A DNA stretch of 64,000 bases from Thiosulfativibrio zosterae (GTDB lineage: Bacteria > Pseudomonadota > Gammaproteobacteria > Thiomicrospirales > Thiomicrospiraceae), in NCBI RefSeq assembly GCF_011398155.1, contig NZ_AP021888.1, forward strand, positions 2,082,001 through 2,146,000. Direction: 5' to 3'. A program made the position numbers and the translations under genes. This document shows positions 1 to 7,004 of the stretch, in pieces. Below the pieces are notes generated by a model, which saw nothing but the letters and a program-made list of their open reading frames with translations, did not search any database and had not been told where the DNA came from. Each line of letters starts with the position of its first letter. Positions within the stretch are counted from its first letter, which is position 1.

Positions 1-273
1 AAAAAATGGAACATTGACCCCATCATTTATAAAGCCTTAATGTTTCATCATGATGTCGATTTCGCAGTCAAAACCGCCAGCAATCAAAAAATAAAACATA
101 TTACCGCCCTGATTATTTTGAGTAATTATGTTGTTAGCTCAACCTTAAGTGAACAATATATTACCCAAGAAATCAAAAATTACCGCGACCTAGCCAAAAA
201 CCTACTCGAACTTCCAGACAATGCCATGAAAGCAGCCACCGCTTCGGTTTTAAAATGGGGCAGTAAACTCTAA
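1..273 (+). CDS. HDOD-domain protein, C-terminal fragment
   Basis: The frame is open from the first base of the window to a stop at 271-273, so this is the end of a gene that starts upstream; the first ATG inside the window (position 40) is not credible as the start. The visible 90 residues include W-N-I-D-P-I-I-Y-K-A followed by a histidine pair (FHHDVDF). That resembles the segment of HDOD domains (catalytically inactive HD relatives used in signalling) where an AI..HH motif precedes a helical tail, and the remainder is predicted helix. The assignment rests on this short motif only. Another helical signalling domain is possible. Confidence 0.6.
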   Translation, partial: KKWNIDPIIYKALMFHHDVDFAVKTASNQKIKHITALIILSNYVVSSTLSEQYITQEIKNYRDLAKNLLELPDNAMKAATASVLKWGSKL

Positions 274-407
274 AAACTAAAACAACTCGCAATCCATAAA
301 ATCAAGCGACGCTTTAGATATCAAGCAATTAGCTTAGGTTTGTTGATGGGTCGGCTGCAAGCCTTGTGGAATGGGGAAAATTTATTAAATTTTTTTTACA
401 AAAAGAG

Positions 408-435
408 TTGCAAAGTTTTTAGGGCTGTCTATAAT
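408..435 (+). promoter_or_regulatory. sigma70-type promoter for tRNA-Asn
   Basis: TTGCAA at 408-413 and a perfect TATAAT at 430-435 are separated by 16 bp and lie about 33 bp upstream of the tRNA. An AT-rich stretch (about 380-400) precedes the -35 box and could act as an UP element. Confidence 0.7.
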
Positions 436-468
436 ACGCACCATTCAAGCGAAAGCATGAACTACCAC

Positions 469-544
469 TCCCCAATAGTTCAGTCGGTAGAACAGCGGAC
501 TGTTAATCCGTATGTCCCTGGTTCGAGTCCAGGTTGGGGAGCCA
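469..544 (+). tRNA. tRNA-Asn (anticodon GTT)
   Basis: A 76-base cloverleaf. The acceptor arm TCCCCAA (469-475) pairs with TTGGGGA (534-540), followed by discriminator G541 and an encoded CCA (542-544). The anticodon loop CTGTTAA carries GTT at 502-504. The T arm contains GGTTCGAGTCC. It has its own promoter upstream and a rho-independent terminator just downstream, so it is a single-gene unit. Confidence 0.97.
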
Positions 545-550
545 AACTTT

Positions 551-584
551 AAAGCCAAGTTATTTATTAACTTGGCTTTTTTAA
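551..584 (+). terminator. rho-independent terminator of tRNA-Asn
   Basis: AAAGCCAAGTT pairs with AACTTGGCTTT around a short loop and runs into a T-tract. It lies 7 bp after the tRNA CCA end. Confidence 0.88.
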
Positions 585-630
585 TTTATAGGCTTTGAAA
601 AGTTTGCACACAACTCGACAAACTTCTAAC

Positions 631-1179
631 TTAAATCTTACCCAGCTCTTTCAGCAACAACATTAATGCCGCGTAAGCTCGCCCTTCGGTGAACTCTGGG
701 TGTTCTAAGAGTGCTTTCCAGTTTTGGATAGGCCAATGGATGATTTCTAGGGGTTCGGGTTCGTCACCCACTGCGGTTTCTGGCACTAGATCTTGTGCCA
801 AGACAATGTGAATTTGATGCCCCATGTAGCCAGCAGCCAAAGTTACGCTATCAAGGCGCTTGACTTGACCGGGTCTAAAACCGACTTCTTCCATGCTTTC
901 GCGCACCGCGGCTTCGGCCCAGGTTTCGCCGGCATCAATTTTGCCCTTAGGAAAACCCAGCTCATAGCGTTGCACGCCTGCACTGTATTCTCTAATCAGC
1001 ACCATTTCTTCGTTGATAATGGGCACAATCAAAACTGCTCCATGGGTTGAAGCAACCAAGCGTTCAAATTGCACACGGGTGCCGTTGCTGTATTCTATGT
1101 CTAAAGCTTGCACTTTAAATATTCGAGATTCTGCAACTAACTTTTCCGCTAAAATGGTGGGCGTTTTTTGAGTTTTCAT
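631..1179 (-). CDS. nudE: ADP compounds hydrolase NudE (NUDIX)
   Basis: A 182-residue NUDIX hydrolase. The NUDIX box lies at residues 79-100 (G, E at +6, then RESMEEVG), intact for Mg2+-dependent cleavage of nucleoside diphosphate-linked compounds. NudE of E. coli hydrolyses ADP-ribose, Ap3A and NADH, and this protein matches it in length and N-terminal layout. It is divergent from yrfG with only 32 bp between the starts; the nudE-yrfG pairing is also seen in E. coli, which supports both names. It is a cytoplasmic housekeeping protein. Confidence 0.88.
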   Translation of the reverse strand: MKTQKTPTILAEKLVAESRIFKVQALDIEYSNGTRVQFERLVASTHGAVLIVPIINEEMVLIREYSAGVQRYELGFPKGKIDAGETWAEAAVRESMEEVGFRPGQVKRLDSVTLAAGYMGHQIHIVLAQDLVPETAVGDEPEPLEIIHWPIQNWKALLEHPEFTEGRAYAALMLLLKELGKI

Positions 1180-1211
1180 AAGGCTCCCATAATACCGAAG
1201 AGGAAATTAAA

Positions 1212-1898
1212 ATGCCATCAACAAATCCAAATATCCCGTGGGATTCTATTGATACCGTGCTTTTGGACATGGACGGAACCCTATTGGACTTGTATTTTGA
1301 CTGGCATTTTTGGATGACTTTTTTGCCACAAGCCTATGCCAATAAAAACCAACTGTCGCTAGAAGAAGCAAACCGCATTATCCATCAAAAAATCCAGGAA
1401 ATTGAAGGCACGCTAAATTGGTATTGTTTGGACTATTGGACCCAAACCTTTGAGTTACCCGTGGTGGCACTCAAGCGTGAAATCAAACACATGATTCAAA
1501 CCCACCCTGAAGTCATTACCTTTTTACAGCGGTTGAAAATGCTGAATAAACGCTTAATCATGGTGACCAATGCACACCGCGACAGTTTGACGCTCAAGCT
1601 AGAAATGACTGACATTGGAGATTATTTTGACCAGATGATTTCAGCACACGACTTTGGCATTCCCAAAGAAAACGGAGAGATTTGGCAAAAGATTCAGGAA
1701 GTCGCTCCCTTTGACCCGCAACGCACCTTGCTGATTGATGACAACCTGCGTGCTTTAAAAACTGCGCAAGAATTTGGCATTGCCCATTTGTTAGCCGCCA
1801 CACATGTCAGCGCCAAAATGGATAAAATAAACCCAGAACATTTTGAAGCCTTTGAAAGCTATCTTGAAATCATGCCGCAACAGCCACAAAAGACTTAA
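1212..1898 (+). CDS. yrfG: HAD-superfamily GMP/IMP nucleotidase YrfG
   Basis: A 228-residue HAD hydrolase. Motif I DMDGT is at residues 19-23 with the nucleophilic aspartate first, motif II is around MVTNAH, a lysine follows in the IPKENG segment (motif III), and LLIDDN is motif IV. E. coli YrfG dephosphorylates purine nucleotides such as GMP and IMP, and overall sequence style and the nudE neighbour fit that family. A GAGG-like RBS lies just upstream of the ATG. Downstream is a copy of the window-wide palindrome at 1914. Confidence 0.83.
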   Translation: MPSTNPNIPWDSIDTVLLDMDGTLLDLYFDWHFWMTFLPQAYANKNQLSLEEANRIIHQKIQEIEGTLNWYCLDYWTQTFELPVVALKREIKHMIQTHPEVITFLQRLKMLNKRLIMVTNAHRDSLTLKLEMTDIGDYFDQMISAHDFGIPKENGEIWQKIQEVAPFDPQRTLLIDDNLRALKTAQEFGIAHLLAATHVSAKMDKINPEHFEAFESYLEIMPQQPQKT

Positions 1899-1913
1899 AA
1901 ACGCTTTAAAAAC

Positions 1914-1927
1914 AACCAGGCCTGGTT
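1914..1927. repeat. AACCAGGCCTGGTT palindrome, copy 1
   Basis: A perfect 14-bp palindrome in the spacer after yrfG, flanked by an A-rich left side and AT-rich right side. First of ten exact copies of the CCAGGCCTGG core in this window. Confidence 0.9.
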
Positions 1928-2000
1928 AAATTTGAGGCTTCTAAACTTCAAAATCACTATGCTTTCGTGCACCTATTCATGCACTTAAAGGAGATGTGTT

Positions 2001-3128
2001 ATGAACAGTCGTCGTCAATTTATTCAGCAATTGCTAGGCCTGACCAGCTTGGTTTCTTTAAGCGCTTGCGGTCATGCGGCTCGACCTGCGCCCAATAAAA
2101 CTGGCGTGGTTCTTGACCCGCTCTTTTTTGAGCACACCCTAAAAGATCACCCCGAAAGCGCTCTGCGCCTAACCGCCATAGACCAAGCCTTGCAAGATGC
2201 GCAACTCTGGTCACGCCTCACGCCGGTTAAAGCCCGCAAAGCCACGCAACAAGAATTGCTATGGGCACACACCCCCAGCTACATCAAAGAGATTCAACAA
2301 CTCAGCGAAGCCGGTACCGCCTTTTACGATGAAAACCAAGATACCTATCTCACCCCCGCCTCTTATGAAGCCGCCTGCATGGCAGCAGGTGGCGCCATCG
2401 CTTTAAATCTAGCGGTTTACGACCGCCAAGTCGACAATGGCTATGCACTCTTGCGCCCACCTGGGCATCATGCGCTCGCCGACAAAGCCATGGGATTTTG
2501 TTTATTTAATTCAGATGTGATTGCCGCGCGTGCTTTGCAAAAATATCGTGGGGTAAAACGCGTAGCCATTGTGGATTTAGATGTTCACCACGGCAACGGC
2601 ACCCAAGACCTCACCATTGATGACCCCAGCATTATGGCAGTTTCGGTGCACCAACATCCTTATTGGCCAATGACCGGTGGCGCAGAGCATCAAGGCAGTG
2701 GTGAAGCTTTTGGCACCAACTTAAATTGCCCCTTGGGCGCACTCGCTGGCGACAAAACCTACCTGAGAGTGATGAACGAAATTATCATCCCCAAATTACA
2801 AGCTTTTAAGCCTGAACACATTATTGTGTTTGCTGGCTACGATGGTCATTGGCAAGATCCGCTGGCGCAACATCTGCTCACCGTAGATGGCTACAACCAA
2901 TTGGTTAGCCAGCTTAAAGAAACCGCGCAAAATCTGTGCGGCGGTCGCATCAGCTTATCCTTGGGCGGTGGATATAATCTTGAAGCCCTTGCCCCCTGCG
3001 CTCTGGGCAGCTTTGAAGTATTACTGGGTTTAACGCCTTCAAAAGACCCGCTTGGCAAAGGGCGTTTGCCAGAGAAAGATTTCAGCGAACACCTTGCGCA
3101 GCTCAAACGCTTTCAAGGGGTGAGTTAG
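2001..3128 (+). CDS. Histone deacetylase-fold hydrolase with Tat/lipoprotein signal
   Basis: A 375-residue protein of the histone deacetylase / acetylpolyamine amidohydrolase superfamily, Zn-dependent amide hydrolases. Visible active-site segments are PPGHHA (histidine dyad), GFCLFN, DLDVHHGNGT (metal-binding Asp and His) and GYDGHWQDP. The N-terminus carries SRRQFIQ, which fits a twin-arginine motif, then a hydrophobic stretch ending LSAC-G, a lipobox. If correct, this is an exported lipoprotein, which is unusual because most family members are cytoplasmic. GGAG lies 8 bp before the ATG. The next gene overlaps its stop by one base, so they are likely co-transcribed. Substrate unknown. Confidence 0.82.
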   Translation: MNSRRQFIQQLLGLTSLVSLSACGHAARPAPNKTGVVLDPLFFEHTLKDHPESALRLTAIDQALQDAQLWSRLTPVKARKATQQELLWAHTPSYIKEIQQLSEAGTAFYDENQDTYLTPASYEAACMAAGGAIALNLAVYDRQVDNGYALLRPPGHHALADKAMGFCLFNSDVIAARALQKYRGVKRVAIVDLDVHHGNGTQDLTIDDPSIMAVSVHQHPYWPMTGGAEHQGSGEAFGTNLNCPLGALAGDKTYLRVMNEIIIPKLQAFKPEHIIVFAGYDGHWQDPLAQHLLTVDGYNQLVSQLKETAQNLCGGRISLSLGGGYNLEALAPCALGSFEVLLGLTPSKDPLGKGRLPEKDFSEHLAQLKRFQGVS

Positions 3129-3748
3129 TGCCAAAAGCGCTGTATGTGGGCATTGATCTTGCAGGCCCTGCTAACTTTGCGGACACCTGTATGGCGATAG
3201 AATGGCAAGGCAAATTAAACATTCATTGCGGGTGTAGCGATACCGATATTTTGAAAATCTTAGCGCCCTATCTTGGCAAAACGCCTGTGTTTATTGCCCT
3301 AGACGCCCCTTTAACTTATCAAGAAGGTGGCGGTTATCGAGATGTTGATAGGGCTTTGCGCCAACACCTAAACCAACATGGCTTTGCCAAAATCGGGGTT
3401 ATGGCACCGACCATGACCAAAATGGTTTATCTGACATTACGCGGTTTGCGCCTAAAAGAATGCTTAAGTGCTCTGCCACAAACCACACTCTTTGAAACCC
3501 ATCCTGGCGCAGCGTTATTGTTTAGTGGGGCGGATTATGACAGGGTATGCAATATCAAATCCAACCCACAAGCCTTGGCGACGATTACGGACTTTTTAAA
3601 ACAACAAATTGCGTTTAAACAACCCATCACCCAAGACCACCAAGCCATGGCTGTCGCTGCGATGCTCAGCGCCAAACGCGCTGCTTTAGGTCAAGTTTTT
3701 TGGCAATTTCAGTCTGATATTGTGGGGCAACCGGCACTCGTTTTATAG
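3128..3748 (+). CDS. DUF429 family protein
   Basis: A 206-residue protein with the features of DUF429, a predicted RNase H-fold nuclease family: an N-terminal VGIDLAG strand with Asp, a middle FIALDAPL strand with Asp, and a later ETHPGAAL motif. Function is not experimentally known to me. The start is GTG at 3128, overlapping the last base of the preceding stop codon (TAG 3126-3128), which argues for translational coupling with the deacetylase-like gene. No signal peptide is seen. Confidence 0.7.
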   Translation: MPKALYVGIDLAGPANFADTCMAIEWQGKLNIHCGCSDTDILKILAPYLGKTPVFIALDAPLTYQEGGGYRDVDRALRQHLNQHGFAKIGVMAPTMTKMVYLTLRGLRLKECLSALPQTTLFETHPGAALLFSGADYDRVCNIKSNPQALATITDFLKQQIAFKQPITQDHQAMAVAAMLSAKRAALGQVFWQFQSDIVGQPALVL

Positions 3749-3816
3749 CCCACCTCAAAAAAAATTCAAAAGCTTTAGTAAAATAGAAAACAAACTATTG
3801 AAGTGAGTTCATTAAA

Positions 3817-4098
3817 ATGCCCAACACCCTAGAGATTCCCGTAAAACCTGAATTAGATGCCGAAGCCATTTCACGGATTATTGAAATGGCTTGGGAAGAT
3901 CGCACCCCTTTTGAAGCGATTTTGCTGAACTATGGATTGAGAGAGTCTGACGTTATTAAACTGATGCGCCGTGAATTGAAAACGGGCAGTTTTAAAGTGT
4001 GGCGCGAACGCGTCACAGGGCGTAAAACCAAACATTTACAATTACGATCACCCGATGTGAGCCGTGGTTATTGCCCCACGCAATACAAACACCGTTAG
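3817..4098 (+). CDS. TIGR03643 / DUF2805 family small protein
   Basis: A 93-residue basic protein. The segment SRIIEMAWEDRTPFEAI followed by YGL.E..VI.LMR and W..RV.GRKTKH is characteristic of the short DUF2805/TIGR03643 family found in many aquatic bacteria. The predicted structure is helical with a DNA-binding-like flavour, but no function is established. It has its own spacing (68 bp) from the gene before, with no clear terminator between. Confidence 0.7.
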   Translation: MPNTLEIPVKPELDAEAISRIIEMAWEDRTPFEAILLNYGLRESDVIKLMRRELKTGSFKVWRERVTGRKTKHLQLRSPDVSRGYCPTQYKHR

Positions 4099-4152
4099 CT
4101 GATAACGGCTAAATTCTTAATTATCTGAACCCAAAAATTGTTTAGAAATGCG

Positions 4153-4770
4153 TTAATCGGACGACTCTGGTCGACCGACACGAAACTCCCATATCGCAAC
4201 TTGGCATGCCGGACAGACACTGTGTATGACATTTAATGGCGCATCTTGACTGGCTTGAAATTCCTCAGGTGGCAACCAAGTGTCGGTGCCTGGTTTTTTT
4301 AACTGATTACACATACTGCAACGCACCACCACCTCCTTTGCAGAAGATGTGCGTGTCACATCTTTTAAATATAAGGGCGAACCAAACGCTTCTTCACGAA
4401 TTAAATAATGGCTAATTTTGACTTGCCCATTTGCTAAGGGCTGCAGCTCCATTTCCATAAAACGCTTATGGGTTGGCGAGTCGCATCGATAGGGTTTAAA
4501 TAAGGTTTGTTTTTTGAGCCGACACAGCTTTAATGCAGAATCCAAATACATCACAGAACTGTCGCCAGATATGAAATGGTCTATGGATTGTCCAATGACA
4601 GCGCTTGCAGATAAACGACTGTCTGCGTTACCTGCTTTGGCAGACGCATCCCATGAATCAGACACTTCTATAATCATGTTATTGGCATCTAAAACCATTT
4701 CAACCAGTTTTATGGCATCATCCCCTCTTAGTGAAATGCTACTAGACAAAACGGGCTTTAGCGTTTTCAT
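4153..4770 (-). CDS. PAS-like protein with C-terminal Cys4 zinc motif
   Basis: A 205-residue cytoplasmic protein. The N-terminal half reads like a PAS domain (VLDANNMIIEVSDSW, then VIGQSIDHFISGDS). The C-terminal half has two CxxC knuckles about 45 residues apart (CSMCNQL and CPAC), likely binding Zn2+. It starts inside the stop of the GGDEF-EAL gene (4-nt ATGA-type overlap), so it is the third gene of a translationally coupled signalling operon. It may be a small sensor or adaptor for the c-di-GMP enzyme upstream (inference). Confidence 0.6.
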   Translation of the reverse strand: MKTLKPVLSSSISLRGDDAIKLVEMVLDANNMIIEVSDSWDASAKAGNADSRLSASAVIGQSIDHFISGDSSVMYLDSALKLCRLKKQTLFKPYRCDSPTHKRFMEMELQPLANGQVKISHYLIREEAFGSPLYLKDVTRTSSAKEVVVRCSMCNQLKKPGTDTWLPPEEFQASQDAPLNVIHSVCPACQVAIWEFRVGRPESSD

Positions 4771-7004
4771 GTGCTTGAATCTAGAAAGTAAGGCTGAGGT
4801 TTACCCAGCAAATAGCCTTGAATATAATCCACACCCTTAGAAACTAACCAATCCATTTGGGCTTGGGTTTCAACGCCCTCAGTAATCACTTTCAGTTTGA
4901 GCGCCTTGGCCATGCCAATCATGGCCAAAATCAACTGCTTACTTTCTTCAGAATATTCCAAATCGTCTACAAAACTCTTATCGATTTTAATCACATCCAC
5001 CGGCAAGGTTTTCAAGACCGACAAAGAGGCAAAGCCAGTACCAAAGTCGTCTAGTAAAATACGGCAGCCCTTAGACTTTAAGTCCTGCAAAGCCATATTC
5101 ACCCAATCTAAATTTTCCATAGTGGCTGACTCGGTCACTTCAAAGTTAAACCGAGACAAGGGTAAGTCGTATCGTTGCGCAATTTGCTCAAGTTTTGTAA
5201 CCAGGTCTTCATTACGAAATTGTAACGGAGACAAATTAACCCCAATCCGGACGCCAGCATCTAGTTGCGCTGCCACTAGGTCCTGACAAACTTTTTCAAA
5301 TAACACATAGCCCAATTGTGGCATTAAGCCATTCTGTTCTGCGTAATTGATAAAGTCATTGGGATAAACCATCTTGCGCTGTTCATCAAAGATGCGAATT
5401 AAGGCTTCATATTTAAAAGAAACACTTGGCGACTCTACTGCAAATACCGGCTGATATTGCATTTGAATGTGAGCAGATGGGTCTTCTAGCGCCCGCCAAA
5501 TTAAGGAAGCTAAATGACTGCTGTGTAACAAATCCTGCTCTTGGGATTCGTCAAAAATTTCATAACGATTGCGCCCAGAGCGTTTGGCGACATACATCGC
5601 AGAATCGGCTCTGCGCAACAAATCTTCTGCATTTTCTCCATGCTCTGGATAAAACGCAACGCCAATTGAGGCCCCTAAACGATGCACCCCATTCACGGTG
5701 ACATAGGGCGATGCCAAACTTTGTAACAGCTCGTCAACCACGGACAAAACATTGGCTTTTTTCTTAAATCTCGACAACACTATAACAAACTCATCGCCCC
5801 CAATACGGGCTGCAATATCTGTTTCTCTGATGCGTGAAACAATGCGTTGCGTGGCTTCTTTTAAAATCAAATCACCTTCGTCATGGCCAAAATGGTCGTT
5901 TACCGCTTTGAATTTGTCGAGATCTAAAAACAACACCGCAAGAGGTTGTTGGCCTTTTTCTGTACGATGTAATCGCGCACTTAAAAATTGTTTTAACAAA
6001 CTGCGATTGGGTAATTGGGTTAAAGAATCGTAAAAAGCCAGTTTATCGAGGTGATTTTGAAAAGCCTTGCGCTCGGTAATATCAGAGAAAGTTGCCGCAT
6101 AATAGTTTTTGCCATTAAAGGCATCGTGGATACGACTGATTTGCAGCCATTCTGGGAACACTTCTCCCGACTTGCGCTTATTCCAGATTTCGCCTGCCCA
6201 CCAGCCGTGATGCTGCAAATCTAACCACATTTTTTGATAAAAATCCGGGCTATGCCGCCCTGAGCTTAAAATGGCAGGACTTTTCCCAATCACTTCGGAT
6301 TCTAAGTATCCGGTAATTTCACAAAATGCCTGGTTAACCCGCACAATTTTGCTTTCCGTATCGGTAATCATGACCGCTTCGCGCAATTGTTCAATAATCA
6401 AATTATCTATGCGCAGGGCTTGGTCGCTCATCATTTTGAAATGAAGCGGTTGAATAAAGCACAAGTAAGCCGTCATCTGATGCCAGGTGACCTTAACCTT
6501 ACTTAAACTCAGCGTGAAAGAAACCCCGTTTTTGAAACTGAATATATGATCGGTTGGGCATTCGTCTGAATCATTTTTACAGTAAAGCTGCATTAGCTTT
6601 AAAAAGTTCATAGAACTTTTTTTGTCCATGTAAAAACGAAAATTGGTTTGTAGAAAACTCTCTCTGGTTTTTTTAAACACTTTGGCAGCAAAGTGATTAA
6701 TTTCTAAAACTTTGCCGTGCGAATCGAGCAATAACATTGGAAAGTGCGCATCTAAAAACAAGCTTTTAAAAAACAGCGATGTTTCAATTTCTCTTTCTCT
6801 GAGTTGTTCGCCAAAGAAAGACTCCGCCTCAACCTCGCTGATTTGCTGCTGCAAAATTGCATTTTGCGATTCAAGTTCCAGCAATTGCGCATTTAAGCGA
6901 TGGTTTTCTTCTTTAAAAGCAGCCAAATCCTGTCGCAAAAAATCCTCAGGAAATTGCTGATTAAATAAAGAGGCTGGTTCAAGATTTGCGTGCTTCAAAT
7001 TCAT
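4767..7004 (-). CDS. PAS-GGDEF-EAL cyclic-di-GMP enzyme
   Basis: About 745 residues. Layout: an N-terminal coiled coil, two PAS-like domains (the second with ITDTESKIVRVNQAF and a PAC tail ending FSDITERKAF), a GGDEF diguanylate cyclase domain with intact RIGGDEF, then an EAL phosphodiesterase domain with YEALIRI, DDFGTG and ITEGVET. Both catalytic signatures look intact, so synthesis or hydrolysis cannot be decided from sequence. No membrane segments are seen. The start is chosen as the ATG at 7004, preceded by GGTGG; a longer frame to 7052 exists but would overlap the CheB-CheR gene by 74 nt rather than 26. Confidence 0.85.
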   Translation of the reverse strand: MNLKHANLEPASLFNQQFPEDFLRQDLAAFKEENHRLNAQLLELESQNAILQQQISEVEAESFFGEQLREREIETSLFFKSLFLDAHFPMLLLDSHGKVLEINHFAAKVFKKTRESFLQTNFRFYMDKKSSMNFLKLMQLYCKNDSDECPTDHIFSFKNGVSFTLSLSKVKVTWHQMTAYLCFIQPLHFKMMSDQALRIDNLIIEQLREAVMITDTESKIVRVNQAFCEITGYLESEVIGKSPAILSSGRHSPDFYQKMWLDLQHHGWWAGEIWNKRKSGEVFPEWLQISRIHDAFNGKNYYAATFSDITERKAFQNHLDKLAFYDSLTQLPNRSLLKQFLSARLHRTEKGQQPLAVLFLDLDKFKAVNDHFGHDEGDLILKEATQRIVSRIRETDIAARIGGDEFVIVLSRFKKKANVLSVVDELLQSLASPYVTVNGVHRLGASIGVAFYPEHGENAEDLLRRADSAMYVAKRSGRNRYEIFDESQEQDLLHSSHLASLIWRALEDPSAHIQMQYQPVFAVESPSVSFKYEALIRIFDEQRKMVYPNDFINYAEQNGLMPQLGYVLFEKVCQDLVAAQLDAGVRIGVNLSPLQFRNEDLVTKLEQIAQRYDLPLSRFNFEVTESATMENLDWVNMALQDLKSKGCRILLDDFGTGFASLSVLKTLPVDVIKIDKSFVDDLEYSEESKQLILAMIGMAKALKLKVITEGVETQAQMDWLVSKGVDYIQGYLLGKPQPYFLDSST

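Noticed and set aside
340-552. 70-codon ORF covering the tRNA-Asn
   Set aside because: It overlaps a complete tRNA and its promoter and has no RBS; codon use is that of non-coding DNA.
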